The notes below the pieces were generated by a model that saw only the letters and a program-made list of their open reading frames with translations, did no database searches and had not been told where the DNA came from. DNA of 64,000 bases from the NCBI GenBank assembly GCA_947396885.1, contig OX377202.1, positions 24,304,001 through 24,368,000 on the forward strand, in the 5' to 3' direction. The stretch is from Heligmosomoides polygyrus polygyrus (taxonomy: Eukaryota; Nematoda; Chromadorea; Rhabditida; Heligmosomidae). The position numbers and the translations under genes were made by a program. This document shows, piece after piece, positions 23,240 through 33,649 of this stretch; the stretch's first letter is position 1; every line of letters begins with the position of its first letter.

Positions 23240-23440
23240 ACGCGTAAGTGATCTTGGCACTTTTTGCGCATTTTCCAGCCGTATGCGCTTCGCCGCATGA
23301 AGAGCGCAGAACCCAGCCGCGGACTCCCCTGTGCGACGAAAGCAGTCTCCACACCGGCAGCTTGGATGGCGCCCATCCTGGAGTCCCTTCCCTAGCCTGG
23401 TTCTGCGATTGTACAAAGCACACCTCACCCGACACATAAA
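23240..23440 (-). repeat. Solitary subunit of the 209-bp repeat family
   Basis: GAGCGCAGAACCCAGCCGCG, CGACGAAAGCAGTCTCCACA and TGGAGTCCCTTCCCTAGCCT match the element E subunits in inverse orientation. It is not a gene despite an open minus-strand frame. Confidence 0.65.
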
Positions 23441-23876
23441 GCTACGGTGCAGATTTTGTGGCTGTATGGCAGAATCGTGCTTGTGTACGCAGCTGGGATC
23501 TGCACAACGGCATACAGCTGGAAAAATGGGCAGAAACGCCTGAAAATTATAACTCCCGACAAACTGAACCCCGACCTCCATCGCCTGAACCAGCGCCTCT
23601 TCCCACCGCACCACGAGCTGCTTCACGTCGTCACCAGCGCGATCGTACAAGAGACTCAAAGCGCACGGCTTCCGTGATCCATCGCCAGTGCAAACGGTTG
23701 CGTCGCGCGCGTCGCTGGGCATGCTGCCAACAGCCGCCCCTCGCCTAAATCTTCTGGCCGAAAAGGTGCGCTAGAGGTCTGTATGTAACATAAACATTTT
23801 TTTGTTGGAATAAGTGGAGCGGAATGAAGACAAGTGGGCGCGAATGGGGTCAGGGGTCACCATTTAAGCCCCAGTT

Positions 23877-24002
23877 AATGCTTGCATCGCTTCGCGGCGC
23901 GGCACGGTGGTCGGGATAGATATCGACCGGGAGGCGCAAAAAATAGATATCTATAGCGATTGTGGTGCCGCGCCGCGTGGCGTCTCAAGTATAAACTAGG
24001 GC
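23877..24002. mobile_element. MITE with TAA target duplication
   Basis: Imperfect arms GCCCCAGTTAATGCTTG and CAAGTATAAACTAGGGC continue into CGCGGCGCGGCAC. TAA lies outside both ends. It belongs to the family of the MITE at 17326. Confidence 0.65.
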
Positions 24003-24159
24003 TAAGACTGCCTACACAACGGTTTGTGTTGTACGATTTTCTTGCAGCACTGGTGTGTTCAACCCCTAGAATGAACTGAGTTAGTCCATTTCTAACGTAA
24101 CTGGACATACACATGCCTTCCTATAAGGGCATACAAGCGCTGAAGAGAGGGTGAGCCTC

Positions 24160-25360
24160 AGACCCATTTGCACCGTAAGTGAAACAGAGGTAGGTGCAAT
24201 CCTAATTTGTGGAGGCAAGCGCAATGTCTGTTCTTGGACAGTTCTTGGAGGCAAAGTTTCTTCCCGTTATAGCCTATCCTTGAATGCAAGAGTTTCAGTC
24301 CTGATGGAAGGCTATCCTGAGCTCCAAGTCCTGTATCGAACAGTCTGAAGAGATCGCCGCATCCGAGCAGGATTGGCGTTATCAGCGTTCGTACCTGCTG
24401 TGAGATGGACAGCTGAATGTGATTGCTTGCAAGGTATTGGCAGTCTTGCTCGTGGAGGGTCGTCTGCTTCACATCTCCATTGATGAAGTTGATTTTCGCT
24501 AGCTCGAAAGTATGCCTCTGCCCTTTCAGGTCCAGATCTCGATCGTAGTCGTCTCGCAGAGCTGTTCCGTCGGTGCGCTATTGCCAAACGTGTGGATCGT
24601 TAATTCCAGCTGTCCTAACCTCTCGAGTTCTAGGTACTGGGCGTAGTCGTTGTTAATGAACAATGCCAGTGTCAAGATCTTTGAATTCCTACATCCTTTT
24701 GTTCCAGACTCGTGCTTGTACCACGAGCAGCTCTACGGGTCTCTCCGACGACTTACCGTTAGTAGGCTCTGGTTTGCCTAGGATGACGATTCTGCAAGGC
24801 GTCGAGCTCGGTCCCAGCGCCATTGCTGCAAAGTTCTGATTCACAGCTCTTCTGCTGGAAGCGAGGGTTTCTGGTGCAGCTCTTTGATGAGAGTTCTTGG
24901 CTTGTCTCAGCTGCTGTAACTGCGGTTTGGATGACTTCCGACAGATCGAGGTGTGGTGACCTTTTTCGTTGCACTGTCGGCAGTCTTTAACTCTATGGTC
25001 TCCTGATCCGCAGTTACGGCAAAGGTTGCGCTGCCTGATCAGGTCTGATCGTTACTCGACGTTGGGAAACTCCTGACAAAATCGTGGAGGATGTTCGTCT
25101 TTCTGGCAGTAGAAACAAGGAAATCTCGTTGCAATTTCGCCTCCAGCGGTGTAGTCTTCGGCGCGCGCGAATTTAAGTTTCCTTGCACAGTCGATTAGTA
25201 GCCAGCTGGCTCCTTTTTTCCTGCAGAGTTCTGAGAGGTGCTCGATTTGATTTTCCATGTCGAAGAACTCGCGAAGTTCGAGAAGTAGCCGTTCGGTTGT
25301 CCATTCGTATACAAGCACAGATGACTTCATCTTGAGCAGCCTCGCCAATTGTTTGCCACG
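24160..25360 (-). pseudogene. BEL/Pao-type gag-protease remnant
   Basis: In several broken minus-strand frames, 25348-25055 encodes a gag-like segment ending in a zinc knuckle (CFYCQKDEHPPRFC). 25040-24930 encodes two more knuckles (CRNCGSGDHRVKDC and CRQCNEKGHHTSIC). Further on, about 24470-24270 reads SQQVRTLITPILLGCGDLF and LPSGLKLLHSRIGY, the block between protease and reverse transcriptase in BEL elements (IL(I/L)G...LPSG...T/SR(L/I)G). No RT or integrase follows. Sequence differs strongly from the complete element at 41.3-50.4 kb, so this is a different BEL lineage. Its upstream flank carries SL1 beside AATAAA (25384-25410). Confidence 0.7.
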
Positions 25361-25383
25361 CGGTCTTAGGTGTAGGTCACAAC

Positions 25384-25410
25384 CTCAAATTTGGGTAATT
25401 AAACTTTATT
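25384..25410 (-). promoter_or_regulatory. AATAAA plus SL1 sequence upstream of the BEL gag remnant
   Basis: On the minus strand AATAAA (25405-25410) runs directly into TTTAATTACCCAAATTTGAG (20 of 22 positions of SL1). The same arrangement is present in both LTRs of the complete BEL element, so this is likely a remnant of an LTR R region. It sits about 35 bp upstream of the gag-like frame. Confidence 0.75.
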
Positions 25411-25420
25411 TATAGATTTA

Positions 25421-25880
25421 CCAGCGTCGGTCGCCGGCTCCGCCGGCGCCGACGCTGGAGTGTGCGGGCCACGCCAGGCTAGCCGGCTTCGCCGGCATCG
25501 CATCCGCGGGCCACGCTAGGGACGTAGCCCAACCTAGCTACGGATGCTTCCTCACCCAGCGTCGGTCGCCGGCTCCGCCGGCGCCGACGCTGGAGTGTGC
25601 GGGCCACGCCAGGCTAGCCGGCTTCGCCGGCATCGCATCCGCGGGCCACGCTAGGGACGTGGCCCAACCTAGCTACGGATGCTTCCTCACCCAGCGTCGG
25701 TCGCCGGCTCAGCCGGCGCCGACGCTGGAGTGTGCGGGCCACGCCAGGCTAGCCGGCTTCGCCGGCATCGCATCCGCGAGCCACGCTAGGGACGTAGCCC
25801 AACCTAGCTACGGATGCTTCCTCACCCAGCGTCGGTCGCCGGCTCCGCCGGCGCCGACGTTGGGTAAGGAAGCATCCGTA
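25421..25880. repeat. 135-bp GC-rich tandem array (~3.4 units)
   Basis: CAGCGTCGGTCGCCGGCTC begins units at 25422, 25557, 25692 and 25827, exactly 135 bp apart and almost identical. Each unit holds two palindromes (GCCGGCTCCGCCGGC and GCCGGCTTCGCCGGC). At the right end the sequence turns back: GGTAAGGAAGCATCCGTAGC is the inverse of the unit's GCTACGGATGCTTCCTCACC. Confidence 0.9.
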
Positions 25881-26494
25881 GCGTCGAGCACGTTGAAACT
25901 TACGCCTACTCCAGACTGATTCCTAGCTTCGTACCACTCACTCAGTATAGCACGCAGAAGAATGTTCTCAGCACTCCATCATCTAGCGTTGAGTTCACAG
26001 CCTATTGCAGCTTGTCAAGCCTAAAGAAATGTATGACAGTTCTGTCCAGTCGTCGTGCTTCGAGTCGCTAGGTGTGGCGAATTCCAGAGGTGACTTCATT
26101 AGCCACTAATTTTGAGGGAACGTACGGGAAGAATTATTCCGAGAGACTAGTGTAGTCGAAAACTGGGGGTGAGACGGGAACTTGGTTTCTGCTGTTGAAG
26201 AACCACTACAGACAGTGACTTAAGCCTCCCTCCTTTATATATATGGTGCGATTTTCTGTCTCTGATTTCTCTACCTCCAATGTGTCAGATAGAAATCGTG
26301 GTCGGTTCGGTTTGAGAGAAAACCCATAGCTCCACTCAAATGATCGATAATATCGATCGATTTCGACTGCCTGATCAAAACGCCCAATCTACTGTGGAAC
26401 GCTCCCGTCGGCCAACATAATCGGGCAACTCCAATCCCGATCGGTTAGGTCCGAGAGCACCACTGGTTATTTGATTGATAGCGTAAATGCCTCT

Positions 26495-27165
26495 TACTTG
26501 AACCAAAGTGGGGATATGTGTGCTTCTCACTGTTGTATTTGTTGTTCAACTACTGCTATTAATCGAATGAAAATCGCTCAGCCGAAATAATTTCGAATGG
26601 GAGAATCTTACAGCCCGCAGCTAAGAAGCAGACATATAGCGCATTAAAAGATGAGATCGCGCCATGCACTCCAAAAATGCCACCTAATTGATCCACCAAA
26701 GTGGGGATATGTGTGTTCCTCACTGTTGCATTTGTTGTTAAACTTACGATATCAATAAATATCGCAACGTCTTAGAAGGGGACCCAAGCGATAAATAGGA
26801 ATCATGAGTGGGTGGGAGAAACTGTTGCATGCGCTCGACACAACGAACTTCGAATGGGAGAATCTTACTTACAGCCTAGCTAATGAGCAAGCATATGGCG
26901 CAATAAAACACGAGGTCGCACCATGCCCTCGAAAAGTTCACCGCAGCTTTTAATCGACTGATAGTGTATAAGCCACTTAATCACAAAGGTGGGATATGTG
27001 TGTTCGTCACCGTTGTGTTTGTTGTTCAACTTCTGCTATCACACGAATAAAAATCCGTCAGCTTGGAAGGGTGTAGAAAGTAGGAAGTTTATGTGGGCTG
27101 GAGAAACTAATGGGCTCAATCCAACCAACTGAGAATGGGAGAGTCTTACCCACAGCCTACAGAAT
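26495..27165 (+). repeat. Three diverged tandem copies of a ~200-300 bp unit
   Basis: AAAGTGGGGATATGTGTG, CACTGTTG(T/C)ATTTGTTGTT and AATGGGAGAATCTTAC recur from about 26505, 26698 and 26982. Copies differ by indels. The function is unknown. Confidence 0.7.
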
Positions 27166-27329
27166 CAGGCGCAAAACGGCTCGGGTGGACAGGGCTCATC
27201 GTGTTAAGTGGTTGTCAGCCCCTTTAAGAAGCACACGAGTAGATATAAGTGGTACAACTAGCAGTGGGGATCAAATAGGCTGGGGCGAGAGGTCCACGAT
27301 GTAGGAACGCCTAATCCGTCGTTTTGTGC

Positions 27330-27480
27330 TGTATGAAAATTCAAAATTATCAGCAGCACTGGTGGGTTCTAGCCCTATGGTGAACCAAGTTAGTTCACTT
27401 CTGCTGTGAACGGGCATATATGTGCCTTCCTACCAAGGGGCATACTCTAACGTGTAGAGCGAGGAGCACTAGAATAGGGC
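27330..27480 (+). repeat. Dispersed repeat family R2
   Basis: TTTGTGCTGTATGAAAATTC, AGCAGCACTGGTG and TGCCTTCCTACCAAGGGGCA match 24025-24145 and, more distantly, 17090-17150. Confidence 0.55.
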
Positions 27481-27971
27481 CGCAGATTCTCACCACAACA
27501 CTGACATCAACTTAAGACTCTCGAAGAGAAACAAAGTGAAACGGTGGCAAAGGCAGTAACGAAGAGCGGAACTATGGATAAACACAGCAGGAGCTGTTCT
27601 CAAAAAAAGGGAAGGCGGAAGCTCGTACACATCAGAATACTCATATACATCAGAATACATCAGAATGTTATGCCCGAACACAGAGAAAGTAGCAAGAACA
27701 GGAATGAGCAGTGACCTCGGCCATGCACACAGGCGGCAGAGTTGTACCCTGCGGTAACACAACTGTAGCAGCACCTAATTGCAAGCACTAATTGACCGGT
27801 AGCAAGGACAGGAACCTTCAAGGGGGTGAGTTCGAAGCAGTAGCCACCCAACACGTGCGCGGGCAGAGCCGCGGCGCCGGCCTGTTTCGCAACGCCTCAC
27901 GTGTCCTCCTCGGCAGCGGCGATTGCTCACCTCCCTGCGCTTCTCTTCGGAGAGAGAAGTCGACAACCTGC

Positions 27972-27993
27972 CTCAAACTTGGGTGATTAAGCC
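27972..27993 (-). other. Isolated SL1-like sequence
   Basis: On the minus strand 20 of 22 positions match SL1, including the initial GG, with C for T at positions 3 and 9. It is followed by GCAGG rather than a GT donor, so it is not an SL RNA gene. No AATAAA precedes it. It could be a leader captured by a retroposed mRNA or a relic LTR. Confidence 0.6.
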
Positions 27994-28479
27994 ACCGAGC
28001 CCGCGGAGTTTACGAATTTTCCCATGGTCACGTTGAGACAAAAAAACCCTCCTCTATTATATATGGTGGGATATGTGTATTGACATTATATATAAAACGG
28101 GTGTGAGAAGATAGGCTATGCCCTTAAACAGATGGAGAAGCCGGCGACAGTCCGCCAAAGGTCCTCAGAATGCAGGGAGGTGGTGTCAAGCTGTCGATGC
28201 ACAAAGAAGCTATTGTGAAAGGGCACCGCGCAATTCGATGAATAAGCAGAGGAATGAGGAAACCCTATCGATTGGTCTAAGGAACAGCTACAACCTGACT
28301 TAGAGCGCGTCGAGCACTAAAGTAGTCGAAAAGGATGTCGAGGACTTTAGGAGTCGATAAAGCAATCAATTGCAGGCATTCCGACCAAGCTTGCAATTGT
28401 TATATATTCTCGTGTTTTTAGTGTAATTTATCCTGATTTCTTTAGTGCAGTTGTTTTCCAAAGGGTTATAGGTTCAATA

Positions 28480-29260
28480 TGCTTCAATACCGAACAGATT
28501 CAGTTCTTATGAAATTGCTTAAGAGTGGCCACCACCAACTAGGATTGCACCCAGAGGTAGACTTTGACACCTAATTGAAAAGCAACAAAAGGGGTCCGAT
28601 TTAAATCACAAAGTCAATCACTGCATTGATTCCCTCAGAAAAAACTAAACGAGGCACAATGCATGTGAAAGGGTGCAGTGATTTGACACTTTTCTTTTTC
28701 CTTTTTCTTACACCAGTTTCATATTCGAACAGAACTGAGGCTGACCCATCCAAGGAAGCAACAACATCCTGTCCTACCCTCAGCGTACACTGAGCAAGTC
28801 CACGACTAGAATAGAGTTTGACACACTTATAGCGCCCTAGACGGTGCTTCCATGATCTTCCTATACTTCAATTGCGCTCGTAAACAGATTCGCTTACTCT
28901 TGAGTCGTCTTAGTCTAGACTATCTGCTAACGTAAAAGCGATCACCTTGGGAGCTAGAGTTCCAACAGATCCAGCAGTAAGAGGTGGACGTCGTCAAAAT
29001 GCTATCGCTCTCAAATTCATTGTTTTCTCGGATTGGTGATCGACTAGTCGGCTAGTGATTGAGCTACTCAAGCTCTCTTGGCTTTGAGCGTATTCTGAGG
29101 CATGACTTTGAAATTTTTCAGAATTCATGTAAGGTGGAACCAGTCACTATAGCGCAAATAAGCAACATGTTGTTACCTGTTGTTAACCTTTCTTCACACA
29201 TATTGCATGAATCATTAGCATTTAACAAATCAGGGTTATCCTCCATACTAGTTATACAGA
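28480..29260 (+). repeat. Dispersed repeat family R1, copy 3 (long)
   Basis: Blocks around 28650-28830 match 54820-54980, and blocks around 28880-29200 match 54250-54550, but in swapped order. This implies that the unit was once tandem or circularly permuted. No coding capacity is seen. Confidence 0.55.
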
Positions 29261-29269
29261 GAGTCAAAG

Positions 29270-31500
29270 TGTGGGGTTTCGATTCTTGCCCAAAATTCAT
29301 GCGGGGCAAACCTAGGGCGTTACGGCCATGTCAGGCCCCGCCGGGCGTCCGCCGTTTGCACGACCGGATTTATAGGGGACGGTTTGGTTTGCGGTTCACA
29401 AGGATGGATTGTATGAGTATGCGTGACGATCAGAATTGTCGCAACTAGGCTCGTAGTTGACCGCACGGTAGTTCTTATCATAAGTGACTTTCGACTGCGT
29501 CTAGGTACGGTATTTCCAGACTTCCGAAATCCTGGAAAAAAGAAAAGAAGAAGAAAAAGAAAAGAAGAGGAGGAAAAAATCTTTCAAAGCTTCCTCTCAA
29601 AAGCGAAGAAGTGCAAGAATCCGGACCCGAGGACAGCACTGTGCAGAGTTGCGATCAAGAACTCTGCGCACTCGATGCCGAGTGGGACGAGTGGTAAGGA
29701 ATAGAAGATAATTGATGCCTTACCCCCTTCGAGGGCAGTCGGCAAAGTGGACTGGATGGTCAACACATGAGCAGTAAATCAGGGTTTTGATCCTGGTTTT
29801 GCTTCTTGCATTTTATCAAACCTCATGTCAGTGAGTGCACTCGCTGACATTAGAGTGAGCAATCCACCATTTTATATGTCATTCAATCTTCACCTGTGCG
29901 GGCTGTCATCCCGTTGATCATCGAGTTATGTAAAGTACCGAATCCGACCTCAACCGTCTACGAGAGAAATGGGTTGACGAAACCGAGCCTTGATAAACCA
30001 GCAGCCTGCATTTGGGGCTTAACATAGCCGTGGAATAACTAGGAACCTTGAAATTGGTGCTGCAAGGCGGCCATTGCATTCGTTGGACTGTTTTTAGAAC
30101 TGCTAGGATTAATTATTGGATGCCTGCGATTTAGATCCAGACATTAATGCCGTCACCTATCTGAAAATTGTTTAATGGCCATATGAGGTTAAGTATGCAT
30201 GTTCACCTACAGGGTTAGGTAATTTGTAAGTTCACGTATGACGTCACACGCGAAACGCGCGGCTGCGCTACGTTAGATACCTATCGGGTATCTAACGTAG
30301 CGCAGTCGGAAGGGCGGGTTATCTGGTGAGATCTGTTCACAGCGGATCAGTTTACCTTGCAAAGGATTGTGGTCAGACTGTGGCTACCTGCTCGAATGTC
30401 AACTGCCTTTAGAGGGCGGGTCCCAATGGTTTTTAAAAATACTATGGAAGCGTACAAAATAGAATCAACAAAACATGTTTCCAGAGCGAGATAAAAAAAT
30501 ACAAGATAAAAATTTAACTTCACCTAAGAAAAGGTCTAGCATGTTCCATCCCCCTGAAGATCGAGTCATGGACACTTCTAATGCAGATCTCGTTTAGCGT
30601 GTTGGTTTCGTGGATTTTTAACTCAAATGTTATTGCATGAGTTCCTCCAACATCGATAAAGCACGAATTTCAAGAAATGTCAAGGAATTTTTGAAAGCAT
30701 GTAAACAGTTCTTAAAGATGGCTTAAAGATAGTGGAGATTTTACCATAAAAGCTTCGGAGCATCACGATTTTAACGATTCTAGCACAATATGTAGCCAAA
30801 ATGAAGAACTAAACAAAGGAGTTGTTTAATCTGAAACCTTATCCTTCATCTCTCACTGAATGATGAAACGTGAGACGAACTAAAGACCTCAGCTGATCCT
30901 CATTTAACTAAGCCACAAAGGGGCCCTCTGTTGCAGACGATAACGAAACGTTCAGCGGCCTAGCGCCCGCCAAATATCTGGTTGACGGCTTCGCCCCTAG
31001 CCAAGAGAACATCCTGGCCGTCTTCTTTTCTTCTTTAGACCTTCTTACTTTCATTACAGAAAAAATTGGTTTCCTACTACTTTTCTACCTTTTATAGAAT
31101 AGTGGAGCGGGGTATGGCATGGCAGAGAATTTCAAAACTGCTCTTAATCTTTAGAAACACAAGTATTATAAAATCAGTTGGTTGTCCGGTTGATACCATT
31201 CACTGTCCGACGACGATATACTCAGCCGATTCCTGTAGTCATTTTTCCTACCTCCCCGACCCCGCCAATACCCTTACCAAGAAACACAGTGAGAGTCAAG
31301 CACGCGCACGATTGTTGCGCGAAGCCCTCAAAAGGTCTACTGAAAATCCAACGCATACAAGGTCTGATCTGGGTCACGTTTTCTGAGTGCGGGCGCATTT
31401 TGTGTAACATCTGTGACACAATTGCTTAGTCCCTCCGCATGTGTCACGACGTAGCCACGGCGTCTACGATACATACTCTGCACCTCGACTCGCGCTGGAC
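29270..31500. other. No gene resolved; includes a 43-bp hairpin at 30263-30305
   Basis: Only short open frames occur. The hairpin has 20-bp perfect arms (CTGCGCTACGTTAGATACC... and its inverse) around a 3-bp loop. 29535-29600 is an AG-rich low-complexity stretch. Confidence 0.45.
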
Positions 31501-31509
31501 CACACTGAC

Positions 31510-32140
31510 GAGGAAGGTCAATGAGGTGACTGTGGTGATTCTCAAAGCGACCTATATATGGTTGTAGGGTGTTGTCTGAAAAGCACCATAGTGGTTTCCA
31601 AAATTCCTGCGACCTCTGAGTAGGTCGGAAATTGCAGAAAACTGAGCGCTTCAGTGCGGCCTGATGACGCAAAACTGACCCCTGGAATACCTTTGGCGTG
31701 CCTAGAAATGATTCTACAAAAGGTTTGGAGCCTCAATCATTGCTAGAACTTGAGAATTGGCAAATTCCTAATAGAAGCGAGAAGTCTCATTCAGAGTAGG
31801 CATCCACCAGGAAGGCGGCATCGGATGGCCGAGTGGATCTCGCGGTTGACTTGCTTGAGAGTGACCAAGAGATCGATCACGGGCTTGGACTTGTACATGG
31901 CTAATGGTGTTTTTTGCATTTTTCTCAATGTAGAGTGAATTTTAGCCTCACCAACCAGGGTACCGTGTTCGCTTTTCTAATTCGGCTTTAACCTTTTTCA
32001 AGATTTGGACCAAGCTAGCTTTCGTCGATTAGAGATACGCCTCTGGCCATTAAGCCATGTCTGTTTTGTTGGGGAAGCTATCCATGTGTGATTACTTTGT
32101 AAAGTTTTCTTACATTTGAAAGTGTGTCTGGTAGCGGCCT
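31510..32140. repeat. Inverted segmental duplication, left arm
   Basis: The reverse complement of 33000-33640 matches along the full length. GGCAAATTCCTAATAGAAGC is identical in both arms, as are GGTACCGTGTTCGCTTTTCT, CAAGCTAGCTTTCGTCG and TAGAGATACGCC. Indels and substitutions are scattered throughout. Confidence 0.8.
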
Positions 32141-32999
32141 CATTGCAAACATGATCGACAGCTATTTCTTTGGGTCCCTCACCAAAACGTGCCGATCAAA
32201 CTTGGATTTCTATGGAGAACGCTTTTTGCGTGACGTTTACTAGTTCTACTAACTGTTAGCAGAATTGGAATGGCTTATCCATTCCGCGCTATTGCTGCCA
32301 TTTTGGTACCGACCACTCTTCCGTACTCCCGGGGGAGGGTTCCTTTGCACGTACAGGCGCAAGCATTCTCACGGCTGCAGGGTGGGGAAAAAAAAGTTCG
32401 CCAAAGTTCGTCTAGGGGGTGGGTATTCGGGATACTGATCACGAATCTGGGATCCGTTTTTTTGTTACGGTAGATTACATGCTAAGATGTAAGGCTGCCG
32501 TCCGCGGGCGGGGCGGGAAGTATACCAGCTCACTCCTCGTCCGTTGACGGCGATCAGTGGACGGCGCACCCAGATTGGCCAGGTAAGGGATCCCGGCACG
32601 ATTCGCGCCCGTCCGCGGACACTCCCGTGGGAGTATATTCACAGGCCTATGGATGTTATTGCGGTGATGAACACAAATTCAGCATTAGTTTTTGGCTTTC
32701 AAATTTTGGAGTGCTATTTTCAGCTCAAGATGCCACCTTGGAAACGAACTGTGGTTAGATGAAGAGAATGACGGTGAGTACTCTATTTTTTTTTACAGTA
32801 TCCACGTTTACTCTAACCTAATGTATTCCGTCGTTACACCAAAACAAATGCCGGACTCGTGATAAGTAATCCAAATAACCCTCTAAACGAGGTATATACG
32901 AAGGATATTTTCAGCCTTTGAAGTATCTAGAGCGCGAGTGCCCAAATCTGTAATGCCTCCCCCCTTGCAGCCCTCGGAGTAGAGAGGTGCGGTCAAATG

Positions 33000-33640
33000 A
33001 GGCCGATATGAGACACACTTCCAAAACTGTTATAAAACACTACAAAATGATCACACATGGATAGCAGCTTCCACAACAGAACAGACATGGTTGTTGGCCA
33101 ACGGCGTATCTCTAAACGACGAAAGCTAGCTTGATCCACAACTTGCAAGAGGTAAGGACGAATTAGAAAAGCGAACACGGTACCCTACTGGGGCTAAAAC
33201 CACTCTGCATTGAAAAAATGTAAAAAAGCCGCTAGCGGTGCATTATCCCAATTTCGGAACCGACCCATTGATCACTCTTCCGCAAGCCCACCGCGCAATC
33301 CACTAGGCCATCCGATCGGTGCTGCATTCCTGGTGGATGCCTCCTCTGAATGTGACTTCTCGCTTCTATTAGGAATTTGCCAGCTATCACTTCTACCAAC
33401 GATCGAGGCTGCAAACCTTTCGCAGAATCATTTCTAGGCACGCCAAGGGTATTCCAGGGTCAGTTTGGCGTTATCAGACCGCACTGAAGCGCTGCAGTTT
33501 TTTGCAATTTTTTACCTAGCCAGAGGTCCGCGAGAAATTTGGAAACCACTGTGGTGCTTCCCAGGCATCACCCGTTAACCATGTATAGATCGCTCTAAGA
33601 AACTCCGCGGTCACCTCTTTGACCTTCCTGGTGAGAGGAA
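33000..33640. repeat. Inverted segmental duplication, right arm
   Basis: This is the partner of 31510-32140. The two arms enclose about 860 bp of unique sequence, giving a 2.1-kb foldback. No transposase-like frame is visible in the spacer. Confidence 0.8.
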
Positions 33641-33649
33641 ATACTGGTC

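Noticed and set aside
25421..25880. CRISPR array
   Set aside because: The 135-bp units are contiguous without spacers, and the genome is eukaryotic.
27972..27993. SL RNA gene
   Set aside because: No GT donor follows the leader, and the Sm site and stem-loops of SL RNA are not visible. The same holds for the LTR copies.
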